IMG/VR virus record: IMGVR_UViG_3300030333_004214
Location: 1-44,161 of that record
DNA length: 44,161 nt
Reading direction: 5' to 3' (one strand)
Source of the DNA: a virus
The notes under the pieces are model-generated. The model was not told the origin of the DNA, did not search any database, and saw nothing but the letters and a program-made list of their open reading frames with translations. The translations under genes and the position numbers were made by a program. Shown piece by piece: positions 1 through 9,900 of the stretch (the stretch's first letter is position 1; every line of letters starts with the position of its first letter).

Positions 1-123
1 AGTGTTCTGCTCGCTTATTTGGCCGGAGAGCCGCTCGCGTGGACTTGCGTCCGTGCGAACAGACTCCCCGGTTGCGTAATCCCAGCCTTGCTTGGACAGT
101 CGTCGGAGGTCTTCAGCGTTCAT
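1..123 (-). CDS. Partial CDS at left edge, unknown small late protein
   Basis: An open frame starts with ATG at 121-123 on the minus strand and runs off the left edge without a stop. The visible 41 residues begin MNAEDLRRLSKQGWDYATG and are polar and probably helical. The start sits 10 bases after the stop of the upstream gene, and a GGTGAG-like ribosome-binding site lies just upstream. Position after a run of small proteins downstream of the capsid gene suggests a head-completion, connector or tail protein, but no family is recognisable from this fragment. Confidence 0.6.
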   Translation of the reverse strand, partial: MNAEDLRRLSKQGWDYATGESVRTDASPRERLSGQISEQNT

Positions 124-133
124 GGTCTCACCA

Positions 134-328
134 CTATGTGGTGACCACCACTACGTATAGGTTTCCACCCACCATGTAACTCGTAACACCTTCCACAGCC
201 TTCCCATTGGTGTAGTCGTCCAGCACCTTCTTGATGCCGTCCGCCGTACTACCGTCTGTGGCGGTGCCCGCGTCAGTGGTATCCGTAGCCTGCTCTGGAG
301 CAAACTCGAAAACTTTTACGTCAGTCAT
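134..328 (-). CDS. Small unknown protein (64 aa) downstream of capsid genes
   Basis: Short acidic protein with a Thr/Asp/Ala-rich stretch (about residues 12-32) followed by a beta-strand-rich C-terminus that ends in a run of valines and threonines (VVVVTT). No family is recognised. It lies in the same orientation between two other small genes, 16 bases after its upstream neighbour's stop, as expected for the series of small head or tail components that follows a major capsid gene. Function is not assignable from sequence alone. Confidence 0.6.
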   Translation of the reverse strand: MTDVKVFEFAPEQATDTTDAGTATDGSTADGIKKVLDDYTNGKAVEGVTSYMVGGNLYVVVVTT

Positions 329-344
329 GGGGTGTTACCCCCAA

Positions 345-587
345 TCAGCGTCGACCTAGGATGATGAACCGGCCACCAACGCTAGCGTTCTCCGTAAAGT
401 GGCACGTGGTTCCCACGTACCCAGTCGGATTAGCCTGTTCAGTGGCGCTATTAGCGGTCACGTCGAAGTGAAGCACTTCAGATAAGTAATCTGATGCGTC
501 CACTTCTGTGTCGCCGTCAGCCCATGTCCCAGTCAGTAGTACTATGCTGCCTATTGTGATAGGTCTATCGTCAAAATCAATTGCCAT
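345..587 (-). CDS. Small beta-rich protein, possible head-decoration or completion protein (80 aa)
   Basis: The start is supported by a strong ribosome-binding site: GAGGAGG lies about 7 bases upstream of the ATG. The 80-residue protein has alternating hydrophobic and polar residues typical of a small beta barrel or sandwich, for example ITIGSIVLLTGTW near the N-terminus and GGRFIILGRR at the C-terminus. It sits in the small-gene series following the major capsid gene. A decoration or head-closure role is inferred from position and predicted fold type only. Confidence 0.65.
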   Translation of the reverse strand: MAIDFDDRPITIGSIVLLTGTWADGDTEVDASDYLSEVLHFDVTANSATEQANPTGYVGTTCHFTENASVGGRFIILGRR

Positions 588-589
588 AT

Positions 590-928
590 CTATTCCTCCT
601 CAGTGACGACCTCAGCCGCGAGCACTTCGTCAACCCTCTCTAGCATCTTCGCTTTCGTGGCGCGGAGGCCGGACATTTCTACTCCTCGCTCGTACAGCCA
701 TTGTTGTATGTCTGCTTTGAGCCAATTCATGTCCGGCAATCCGTCACCATCGTCTACGGTGAAGAGGACACCGGGGTAATCCTCTTCTATCAGCCAGTGT
801 GTGTCTTGAAAGGCATCGCGCCTAGCATCCAACCATTCCTGAGTGACTGTCACACCTTCGTTCATGCTGAACTCCCCGTACTTAGTCCGGGCTCGGCGTT
901 CTGGTCCTCTCCAGTATAGTGTTGGCAT
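590..928 (-). CDS. Probable head-tail connector / head protein with C-terminal HeH/SAP-like motif (112 aa)
   Basis: The N-terminal half contains Trp-rich and acidic segments. The C-terminal 40 residues (about 67-106) read as a helix-extension-helix or SAP-like unit: WLKADIQQWLYERGVEMSG followed by TKAKMLERVDEVL. This matches the usual pattern in which a helix, a short extended segment with Gly, and a Thr-Lys-initiated second helix follow one another. Such motifs are common at the ends of small phage head and connector proteins and may bind nucleic acid. GGTGACC lies 5 bases upstream of the ATG. The family role is inferred. Confidence 0.65.
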   Translation of the reverse strand: MPTLYWRGPERRARTKYGEFSMNEGVTVTQEWLDARRDAFQDTHWLIEEDYPGVLFTVDDGDGLPDMNWLKADIQQWLYERGVEMSGLRATKAKMLERVDEVLAAEVVTEEE

Positions 929-945
929 GCTTGGTCACCCCTTAA

Positions 946-1371
946 TCAGACCACCATTAGCCAGAGTTCCATTGCGGTTAGGTCATCAGTCGTACCATCA
1001 GCGGTGGCTTCCATGTCGAAAGTTAGGACCAAATCACTGGTCTTCACTATTGCCACGTTAGCCGTTGCATCAGCCCTCTGTGCCACGCAGGATATAATCT
1101 TGCTGCACTCACCACTTAGGGTCAGTGTGGCTCCTTCGGATACGCTCGCATCCAGACTTAGCATAACCAGCCTTGGGTTGTGTCTTGCTGCTACCTGAGT
1201 GTTAGTGGCTTGGAAACCATCGAGGTTACCGGGGTAACCAGCAGTCGCCTGCCCGTCAAGCCATAGTGTCTCGTCTTGGTCCACTCCACCCTGCAACTGC
1301 AGGTCTAGGTTCATCGTTGGTGTTCCTGCACTTAGTGTGTAGGTTATTCCTCTGTGTGTTATTGCTGCCAT
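946..1371 (-). CDS. Putative capsid decoration / minor head protein (141 aa)
   Basis: Encoded immediately after the major capsid protein, with a 32-base gap. Its own ribosome-binding site, GAGGTGAT, is a close complement to the 3' end of 16S rRNA and lies about 6 bases before the ATG. The sequence is almost all beta-strand-like, with many Thr, Ala and Val residues and few charges, as in cement or decoration proteins (ITHRGITYTLSAGTP, TLTLSGECSKIISCVA). Two cysteines are present. The function is inferred from position, size and composition; no specific family is claimed. Confidence 0.6.
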   Translation of the reverse strand: MAAITHRGITYTLSAGTPTMNLDLQLQGGVDQDETLWLDGQATAGYPGNLDGFQATNTQVAARHNPRLVMLSLDASVSEGATLTLSGECSKIISCVAQRADATANVAIVKTSDLVLTFDMEATADGTTDDLTAMELWLMVV

Positions 1372-1403
1372 ATCATATCACCTCTATATATCTCTCCTCA
1401 ACC

Positions 1404-2555
1404 TCACTTCAGGTCTCGGATTGAACCTCCTGCACCGAAGAAAGAATCCCACACCTCACCCATGGTTCGGTAGAGTCCTTCCTGTCCTAGCCTGTTGATG
1501 GCGAACGGGTCACCAGTCTCGATACCCGACTCGAAGTACTGAGTTGGGATAGCAGTCTGGAACCATAGGTAGTCCGTATCAAAGTAGTAAATCCTCGAGA
1601 TACCGGAGGTATCTGCCACTACGTCCTTGGATGGAATCAGGGGCACACCGTTGTAGGTAGCCACAATGAATCCAGCCTCGATACCGGGTACACCCTTCAC
1701 GCCGTTGTAGGTTGGGGTGACCCTCTTGGACTCCATGAACCTCTGCTGGCTCTGTAGGAGTTGCTGGACACGCATTAGGGTATCGTACCCTGTTAGCATG
1801 ACCTTGGGGTTACCACCACGCTTCCAAATCTTCTGGAAGAGCCCGTCAAGTTGGTTTAGGCTTAGGTTTCTGTTCGTGTTAGCCGCAGACGAGACATCGA
1901 CCTCAGCAGTGTGCCACTCAGCAGTACCATCTCTGGTAATGGAGTATAGGTCGTGGTCTGTCATTGCGCTGACGTGTCCAGTGGAGTTGGTCATCACACC
2001 AGATGTGGGGTCAGTCGTTAGCCTGTCGAGGGACTCTAGGTCGTTTCCGGCTGGAGTCTCGACGTCAGTCAGAAGCATTCTGTTGATGTGGTCAGCGTGG
2101 TGCTTCCCCATCTCTTCCTTGAGCACTTGGCGCACGTCGCCTAGACCGTCATCCTTGTCAGAAAGGAACATCGACACTTCGCTCAGGTCGAACGAGTGAC
2201 CGATGGTCTTGGGCTTGGAAGCCACGTGTAGGAAGGAAGGCTTGGTCGTGTCAGGCAGTGTGGCGTTCTCAGCCAGACCACCACCAACGTCGAACGAAGG
2301 CTTGTCGGTGATGATTCTCCACCCACTTCGCTCCCAAGGCTTCTTTGGTAGAAGGCTAAACGCATTGAACTCTTGGTTCAATTGCGACCACACCTTGCGT
2401 CCGTAGATTGCTTGGTAGGTACCAGCAGTCGTGGATAGCATTGGTGCGTCAGCCTTCAGGATGTCTCCGCTGCTGTACGTGTATCCAGTAGTTGCAGAGC
2501 CACCGTAATAGTAGCGCTCCATGTCTTGGATTGTCCTTACGTAATTACGTGCCAT
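1404..2555 (-). CDS. Major capsid protein, HK97-fold type (383 aa)
   Basis: Likely the shell protein of the virus head. Length (383 residues) is in the usual range for HK97-type capsid proteins, and the gene directly follows the protease-scaffold gene, the standard order. The N-terminal 100 residues are mixed helix and strand, followed by an E-loop-like segment around GGGLAENATLPDTTKP and a core that includes LKEEMGKHHADHINRML (helical spine) and a long beta segment in the second half. The typical C-terminal pattern FAINRLGQEGLYRTMGEVWD is visible. An excellent ribosome-binding site, GGAGGTGG, lies 8 bases before the ATG, as expected for the most abundant virion protein. Confidence 0.9.
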   Translation of the reverse strand: MARNYVRTIQDMERYYYGGSATTGYTYSSGDILKADAPMLSTTAGTYQAIYGRKVWSQLNQEFNAFSLLPKKPWERSGWRIITDKPSFDVGGGLAENATLPDTTKPSFLHVASKPKTIGHSFDLSEVSMFLSDKDDGLGDVRQVLKEEMGKHHADHINRMLLTDVETPAGNDLESLDRLTTDPTSGVMTNSTGHVSAMTDHDLYSITRDGTAEWHTAEVDVSSAANTNRNLSLNQLDGLFQKIWKRGGNPKVMLTGYDTLMRVQQLLQSQQRFMESKRVTPTYNGVKGVPGIEAGFIVATYNGVPLIPSKDVVADTSGISRIYYFDTDYLWFQTAIPTQYFESGIETGDPFAINRLGQEGLYRTMGEVWDSFFGAGGSIRDLK

Positions 2556-3940
2556 CAGTTCCCACCTCCAAGCGCCTTGTCAGCAATTCGGTGCACATCG
2601 TCCCATGACATCTCTGCCAGTTCCTTGGTCTCAGGCACCGTCATCATATCTACGGAAGCGCTCTTAGTAATAGTCTCTCCGCCTCCGACTGATATGTTCT
2701 CAATCCTCTCAGAAAGGGTTAGGACTGCCTTCTGTAGGTCTGCTAGAGGCCCACGTGCATCGAAAGAAGCCTTAGCCTCTGCGTTCTCTGCCGCTGCGAG
2801 TTCCTTCTGGAACCTCATAGAGAACTCGTTGCCGAGGTCGGTCTTGAACTGCTGCTCCATGGCTGCAGCCTTGTAGACCTGATAGGCTTCCTCTATCTGC
2901 GTGGTAGTCACGCTGTCTGGAGAGATGTAATCATCAGCCTTGATGACGACCTTGTTCCCAGTAGCACCGGGTCCGAAGTTCATCTTTGGCCTCTTACCGG
3001 AATCATCCTCTCCAGCACCCTCGATGCTACCCTGACCCCTGTGGTCAAAGCCGTGCTTCCCCTCTTGCAGGTAAGCCTTCTCGACGCCTTCTTCGTTGTC
3101 GATAGCAGACCTAGCCGCAGTGGGGTCATATCCAGCAGACTTCACGGTGGTTTCTAGCCACTGCAGGTAGTCCGTGGAAATGACGTCATCGAGGTCAGAC
3201 TTGTCCATCTTCTCAGACTTCTCTTTCTTTTCCTCATCATTCTTTTCAGCATCCTCTGCTTTTTCCTTCTTCTCGTCGTCAGACTTCTCAGCGTCAGGGG
3301 CCTTTAAAGTGGCCTCTGCTGCTTCGGCATCATCCAGACGCTTAGACAAGCGGTCCAGCACAGAATGCAATTCATCCATTGTTGTTTCATCACTTTCGTT
3401 TGTCATTGTATCACCTTTATTCGTTGTATCCTCCTTTAGGATTCTAAACTGGGCCTCGGGATTGATGCCCTTCTCGCAAATGGTCACCTCGTGCAACTCC
3501 ATGCGGCTTATCTCACGATAGTCACCTCTGGTGCTATCGCTCTTATTGACACGCTCGAAAGCCTGTCCACCGATGGAGAACGACTTGAGGTTCCCCTTGC
3601 GAATTTCTGCAGCCACTTCTCGGGCCTTCTCTATGTCATCACGTAGTTTAATGACTACGAACATGCCTGTGTCATCCACCTCGGACTTCCACACGCGTCC
3701 TGCTGTGTCTTGGTAGTCAGGGATGACTTCCCCTACCTGTATATTGGAGTGCGCGAGTTGCACGTTTCTGAAGCCGGGACTCTTCATGAATTTACCAAAG
3801 GCATCCCTGAGAGCGTTCTTGGTAATCAAGTCACCCTGCTTGTCAATCATTTCCACTGAGGCATAGCCTGCAACGACGAGGTCGCTGGACCTCGCTTTCA
3901 GCAATATTGGAGACTCAATGGGCGCTTCCATCATGAGCAT
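2555..3940 (-). CDS. XkdF-type prohead protease fused to scaffold (461 aa)
   Basis: Residues about 19-165 match the XkdF-like (peptidase S78_2) prohead serine protease: LVVAGYASVEMIDKQGDLI, the catalytic-type His in VQLAHSNIQVGEVI (His64), Ser in LKSFSIGG (Ser122 or 120) and the end motif HEVTICEKGINPEAQF. After residue 175 the protein becomes a charged Lys/Glu/Asp-rich coiled coil and then a capsid-proximal region, which fits a scaffold. The protease should release itself and trim head proteins during maturation. The last 20 residues contain EMSWDDVHRIADKA, nearly repeated at the end of the 121-residue protein at 12.3 kb. The stop overlaps the capsid gene start by 1 base. The ribosome-binding site is weak. 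Confidence 0.9.
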   Translation of the reverse strand: MLMMEAPIESPILLKARSSDLVVAGYASVEMIDKQGDLITKNALRDAFGKFMKSPGFRNVQLAHSNIQVGEVIPDYQDTAGRVWKSEVDDTGMFVVIKLRDDIEKAREVAAEIRKGNLKSFSIGGQAFERVNKSDSTRGDYREISRMELHEVTICEKGINPEAQFRILKEDTTNKGDTMTNESDETTMDELHSVLDRLSKRLDDAEAAEATLKAPDAEKSDDEKKEKAEDAEKNDEEKKEKSEKMDKSDLDDVISTDYLQWLETTVKSAGYDPTAARSAIDNEEGVEKAYLQEGKHGFDHRGQGSIEGAGEDDSGKRPKMNFGPGATGNKVVIKADDYISPDSVTTTQIEEAYQVYKAAAMEQQFKTDLGNEFSMRFQKELAAAENAEAKASFDARGPLADLQKAVLTLSERIENISVGGGETITKSASVDMMTVPETKELAEMSWDDVHRIADKALGGGN

Positions 3941-3980
3941 TGGCTGTTCAACATCAAGTTATGGTACTTAAATCAGTACT
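3941..3980. other. Short inter-gene spacer with AT-rich hairpin
   Basis: Between the giant gene stop and the protease start there is a small dyad: GTACT (3964-3968) and AGTAC (3975-3979) around an AT-rich centre. On the minus strand this reads ...GATTTAAGTACC, which could resemble a TATA-like element about 30 bases before the protease ATG. This might give extra transcription to the capsid genes, but it could equally be chance. Confidence 0.25.
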
Positions 3981-6900
3981 ATGAAACGTCGATTTTAATG
4001 TGTTTCTTGCCTTTTTCTTTCTTCGGAGGAGAAAATCGAGGGCACTCGTTAATCTTCACCCCAGTACCCTGTTCACACATCTGTCCTTTCTTTGCTCCGC
4101 ACCAGCAATCACCGCCCTTTTCTTGTCTGTGTGCAGGGTCATGGTCAGGTAGGTTGTAAGGCTCCGTATTGTCAGTCGGGCCTGATGGTGACTCCACCGG
4201 GGTTGCGAAATCTATGCCCAAGCCCTTAGGGCCAGTGAAAGTCACCTTCTCCTTGAGTAGATTCTCAGCAGTCTCTAACACAGTCATCAGTTGCTTGACG
4301 AGTTTCGGGTCCTTGAGCAACCTCTCTGATGGCTTCAAGACCTTCTTCGGCTTCTTGTCATGATTGGCTGGTGGCTCTGGCACTACGTTGGCCTTCTTCG
4401 CCTTCTTGGCTTCGACCTCCGCTCTCAGGAAGACTGCAGCCAGAGGCTCCCAATACTCTCTCTGCGACTCAGCAAGCGTGGCCATGTAAGGGCTGGGAGC
4501 ATCAACAGACTTCACAATGAAGGAGTGACCGAAGGGCTCAGTGTCGTACACCACATGACCGATTGGGAATTCGAGATGCACGCTGCCTTTACTGACCCTC
4601 AGTTTGTGAGGCACATTCTCACTGTTCTCACCACTGAGCAACTCCAAGGTCTTGAGACTATCAGCCGCTTGGCTCTCTGAGTCACGAACGTACTTGGCTC
4701 CATGGAGAGTGAATATCTTGAGTCCTTTTCTGACCTTGCATGTCACGTTGGAAGTCTTAACGGTAATGAACTTCCCTTGCTGCAAACCAGATTTAGGAAT
4801 GGTGCCGACATCCATGTAATACTCATCTTTGTACTTCTTGCTTCTATTGCCCATCTTCTTCGCATCCTCATCTACCAAAGGGCCTACTCCAAGCAAAGTC
4901 GCACCACCTGTGGACTCCAAGATGATGACATCGACCTGCTTCTCCTTCGTCATGAGTACCCATTTCGGATGCCTAGTCTCACCTTTCATGTAAGTGGAAT
5001 CCGCATCACGAAGCAATACTTGCTTGACACCCCTCTCCTTGAACAGGTCCTTCACTCCTCTCCTCAAGCCTTCTGTATCTACCCTCTTGGTATTCACAGG
5101 GGCAGGTATGGACACATTCTCAGTCGCGCTGAAATTAGCACGGAGATGTCTGATGCGGTGCTTGGTATGTTCGTTCTCCATGTCCTCATCACCAGTCTTT
5201 AGGATATCCACTATGTGCAGAACCTCCCCATCCCAGATACAATCAATCACGAAATTGGCATCATGAGCAGCCCTCACATCCTTCTTCACCTCATTAGAGA
5301 GAGTGAATGTCTCATTGTGAGAATCCTTCGCTTTCACGAGATTGCTCTTTCGTGTTACCATCAGCCTCTCACCCACAGGCCATGACGACAATACCCAATC
5401 ACCAGAGAAGCCCTTGAAGTACTCCAAGTCATCTATATCGAATATTCGATGCATGGCTTTCACTGGGACAGGCTCCCCCTTCTCTGACTTCAGAAGGAGG
5501 TCAAGGTCTGTAAGCGCATCCATCGAAGTCTTAATCAAATCGCTACCTCTTGCAATATCCTGTGCAGCAGGCGTCTGCTCAAAATTGTTCCCCATGCTTT
5601 GGTCTATAGGCATCCCTACTATGTCATTCAGGACATCAGGATGGAATTCCAGATAGCGATTCTGCTGTAACGTATCAAATGTACCGCTACCTTGCATTGA
5701 CTCAGGGAGTTCTACCCCGAACTGCTTGAGGGTCATGGGGTTGAAGAGATGGCTTGACAGTTTCGCCCTGCTAAAATCGACCTTCGATGGTACTGAAGAG
5801 GTGTCACTATGATGATACCCCACTCTAGGGCGTTGCCCTCCGGGTATGACTTCAGTGTTGCCATAATCATGCACGTCTGAATAGTGACCCTGTGCGAACA
5901 AGAACCTCATGAACCCCTGCATCTGCGATGTATCATCTCTAGCCTCCATGAAAGGTTCCAAAGCGTGGTTATGAACAGCGAAAGCCCTCTGCTTATCTTT
6001 GTCGTACTTGCTCTCCAAGTCTCTCTTGATGATAGGCATTAGCCTGAAGAGGGGGCTAAGGTCATGGATGTAGGAATCCTCATCACCATCTTCTATCTGC
6101 TCCTTGGCCCATTGCATAGCATGCAAGGCCCTACGAGAATGACGACCTCTTTCTATCAATTGGTCTTGGTATCTGAAGCCACCACGACCATACTTCTCTC
6201 GGACTTGAGGTTCTATCTGTGCAGTCTTGCCTTTAATGCCTCTAAACCACATGTCAGGGTGTAAGCCTTTCACGTGCTGCTTGGCATCTGCTACCGCATC
6301 AATATCGCTAATCGCCTTTGAGTACGTGTCAGGCCGTCCCCCTCTAGGGTAGTTGTCATCACCCTTTTCGTCTTCCATGGGGAACTTCTCACTCAGAGAG
6401 CCAATTGCATGCACGATGTCCATTGGGTCATGGCCTTCTTCCCTCAAAGCCTTGGATACCTCAGTATCTCCCAATTTCTCCTCTCTTGGCATTAGATAGG
6501 CTAGGAGAATATCCCTACCTAGGACGTGGTCTTTGTTTTCTGTACCTGTGAACCTAGTCAATGGATGGGTATCTGCATCTTGCTTCCGCGTATGCTTGTA
6601 TGCACCGAGAGGGGCATGTGTTCGGTATGGAACGTAGTTCCAATCTCCATCGTCCTTCAGTGCCACTCCTGCTTTCTCCAGAGTCTCCTTCCACCTCTCA
6701 GTGGATGCAGGGTTGTTCTCCCTCATTATCGCCCTAGATAATGCACTCATCATCAGACGGTTTTGCTCAGGGTGCAAACCAGACATGAAGTCATGTGCGT
6801 GCTTTAATATATAATAGATGAGAGCACGCCTATCTCGAATGTCTGGAGTGCCTTCGTGTATCTGTAGATATTTCTCACGGTAATCTTCCACAGCCTCGGA

Positions 6901-9900
6901 TAGGGGTATGTCTGGGAACTTCTGAGCAGCCATTATCGCTTCTACAATGGGCCACCCCACACGCAAAGCGTGGGCAGCATTCATATGATTACGCACGGAG
7001 AGATGGTGGGCATTGACCTTCACCCCCGCCCGGTACATGATATCAGGGTCATTATCAGGTTGCACTTCAGCAATAGAAAGGACAGAGTGAGCCGCTTCCT
7101 CGTTTAATTTCGCTATTGCCCTCCTCATGTTCTCACTACTTGGTGCGAAGGACATGGCATTGTCCGCCCATTGCGAGACGAGTTGAGCGGGATGTGGTCC
7201 TAGTACCCAATGCTCGCCAGTCTCAGGGTCGATGTCCCTCAATACCTGCTCGCCTGCCAATGTACCAATGTTAGGTAGTTGTGCGTGGTTGTTATGCAAT
7301 AAATGGTAGAGCATGGTCGCTTTGGCATTCTCCGCTCTCACCCACTTCTGCTCATCATCCCTGTCTCTATTTTCATCCAAGACCCATCCAGTCTTCCGTG
7401 TACCATGACAGTCATCACAAACAGGAGCACCATCACTAGGATGAGCACCATTGAGAAAACCAGTAGGCTGGAAATCCTCACCTAGACATGACTGGCAAGA
7501 TTCTGCATGTGATGAGTACTCACTATCCTCCATGGGTATGTAATGCAAATCACCACGTTTCACCCCCGGCCCGATTAGACTGAGGTCGAACATCCTCACA
7601 TCGCCCGGTGCGTTCATATCAGACGCGACTGCAGGATGGTCCCAGCCACCTTCCAGAGGTCGAGTGAGAGAGTAATCATTGAGGAAGTTGAGAGGGCCGT
7701 ATAGACCTGTCCCATCTTCTATCTCCTGCAGGGGTAGATGACCGTTGTCATCCAACTTGTACCAATGAGGGCCGAGTTTGTCCGTCCCACTCAACTGGGG
7801 GGAGTCCAATAGGTCCTTCCAATGAGGCTGGATTCCAATGGGTTGGTCAGAGACCCATCTGTTATCTATGTTGGAATACTTCCTACCTAGTTTCGTCTCA
7901 TGCTCACCACCCTTGCTCTCCCTCGACGCTAGCATGGCGAACAGGTCATTCATCGTCCCACTGGGAGTGTAGAGAGTCCTATGCTCGGTGAAATGGCCGG
8001 GAACCGCTAACGTCCTCCTCCTATTCATCTTGCGTACCATCTGGAGATACGGGTCATTGCTCGTGTCCATATCACCACTCAAGTGCCTTGTCAGGACTGA
8101 CTTCCCATCATGGTCATCGCCGTGTATGGGCCCATATGACAACGGGGGAGTGCCACCAAGGCCCCATAGGCTAGCAGCGTGCTTCGCCTCGAAGTCCTTC
8201 AACCACGCCTCGTTCTGAATCTGGCGTGCTTGCCCCAACTTCCTATGCAGGAAAGATGCAGATAGCATCGCCTCACCTCCCGAACCACCTCGAGGCATGC
8301 CACTACCATCGCCCTCCCCTAGCGACTTCACACCATGCCCATGCTCATGGGAGAGGGCCATCTGAGCGGCTAGCAAGGGATAGAGCGTGGAATTGAGCAT
8401 GGTGTCATGTCGACCCATGTAGAACATGGAGGCCATGTTGAGAACCACTCCCTGCCAATAAGGATGGAAGTGGGGACTGTATATGCTATCTGGGTCTGGC
8501 CTCTCATCCGCTTCTATTTCAGTCCCAAGAGGGGAGCGTGGAGGCGGTACGTCAATAGTGCTGCCGAAACGCTGAGTGAAGGAGCCTTCCTTCATATACT
8601 TCTCCTTCAACTTGACCATGTTCCTCAGACGTTTTTCGATGTTCTCCTTGGCAGTCTTCCCACGGCCATCATGGTCAGGGTCCATACGACGACTAGGTGG
8701 AAGTACATGTTCCAACAGTGCTATGTTGACGGCCACCCAAGGAGGTATGAGCGTAGCGTACTGACCGAAGTGAGCAGGGCTTACGGGCAAATAACCCAAG
8801 GAGCCCTCTGCCACATCGTCAGGGAGTTGTTGCAGGAACAATTCCCTCAGAGCACCTAGTTTCACTGAGTCCATGACTGTGCCCTCCTTATGAGGGGTAT
8901 CAAGCAGGAGGTTTCGAGTATGGTCGATGAGGACGTTCCTGAGTATGTCCTCCACGCTTATGTTGTTCCACGCATCGAGTTCCTCGCCCCTGAGGTCAGC
9001 AGCAGAGCCTACACCTGCAGCGTCAGCGCGAGCCAATTCTCTTTCACTGAAGGTGTCGCGGGTGAAGGAAGGGAAGTTACGTAATACCCATTGATGCAAA
9101 CGAGGGAATCTATCAGGCCGAGTGAGAATGTCTTTTTTGGTAGCAAGAGCGCCGGGTCTCTGAGCCTCTCGGAACTCCATGCCTAGACCGGGGCCTCCCT
9201 TCTCATCCACCTCACCCAGACCTCGGATGAACTCGTCGTAATCACGGTCGCCTTCTCCAGTATCAGGGTCATATGGTCTTAGTATAGGGCGGTAATCGGA
9301 AATGCCAAGCATCTCAGGAGTCACTGCTCTGAACTCATGGATGTTCCTCTGCGCGAAGACGACATGCAGGTCCTGCGCGTGGAAATTCAAACCACCTTCC
9401 TTGGTGAGCCTCTTGTGGGTAGGTGCGAAAGGAGTCGCCTCGAATTCGTTCTCCAAGTTGGTAGCATCCCTGTTTGAAGAGGGAGTGCCCCACACAGAAT
9501 GGAGGAGAGGCGTCGCAGTCTTCAGGTTCATACTTCTCCTCTTGGAACTGAAGTCTCTCTCCCGAACCCCTTGTCTAATGGAATAGGCCCTAGACCCATC
9601 ATGAAGGTGGTCTGCGTATATGAGCATCTTCACCAAGTCGTCATTGCTAATCAGGTTCTTCCTATTAGCCTCGTTCAGGAAGACAATCAAGTCATGGAAA
9701 GTCTCTAGTTTGTTACCCCAAGGCTCATGCGGTATTCCATAAGAAGTGTCCCAGTCATATTCCCCGTCGTCACTATGGTGAGTGGATGCCGCGTAGAGTT
9801 TCCTATGCAGTGGTTGACGGGAAGTGTCCCTCGCCTCCAGACCCTCCTGTTCCCTATCAGGGTGATTCGGGTCTCCGAACGTCTGCCAATCAGCAGTCTT

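Noticed and set aside
1717-2199. 160-codon plus-strand frame opposite the major capsid gene
   Set aside because: Antisense shadow of the capsid gene; Leu/Ser-rich with no motif, and no ribosome-binding site.
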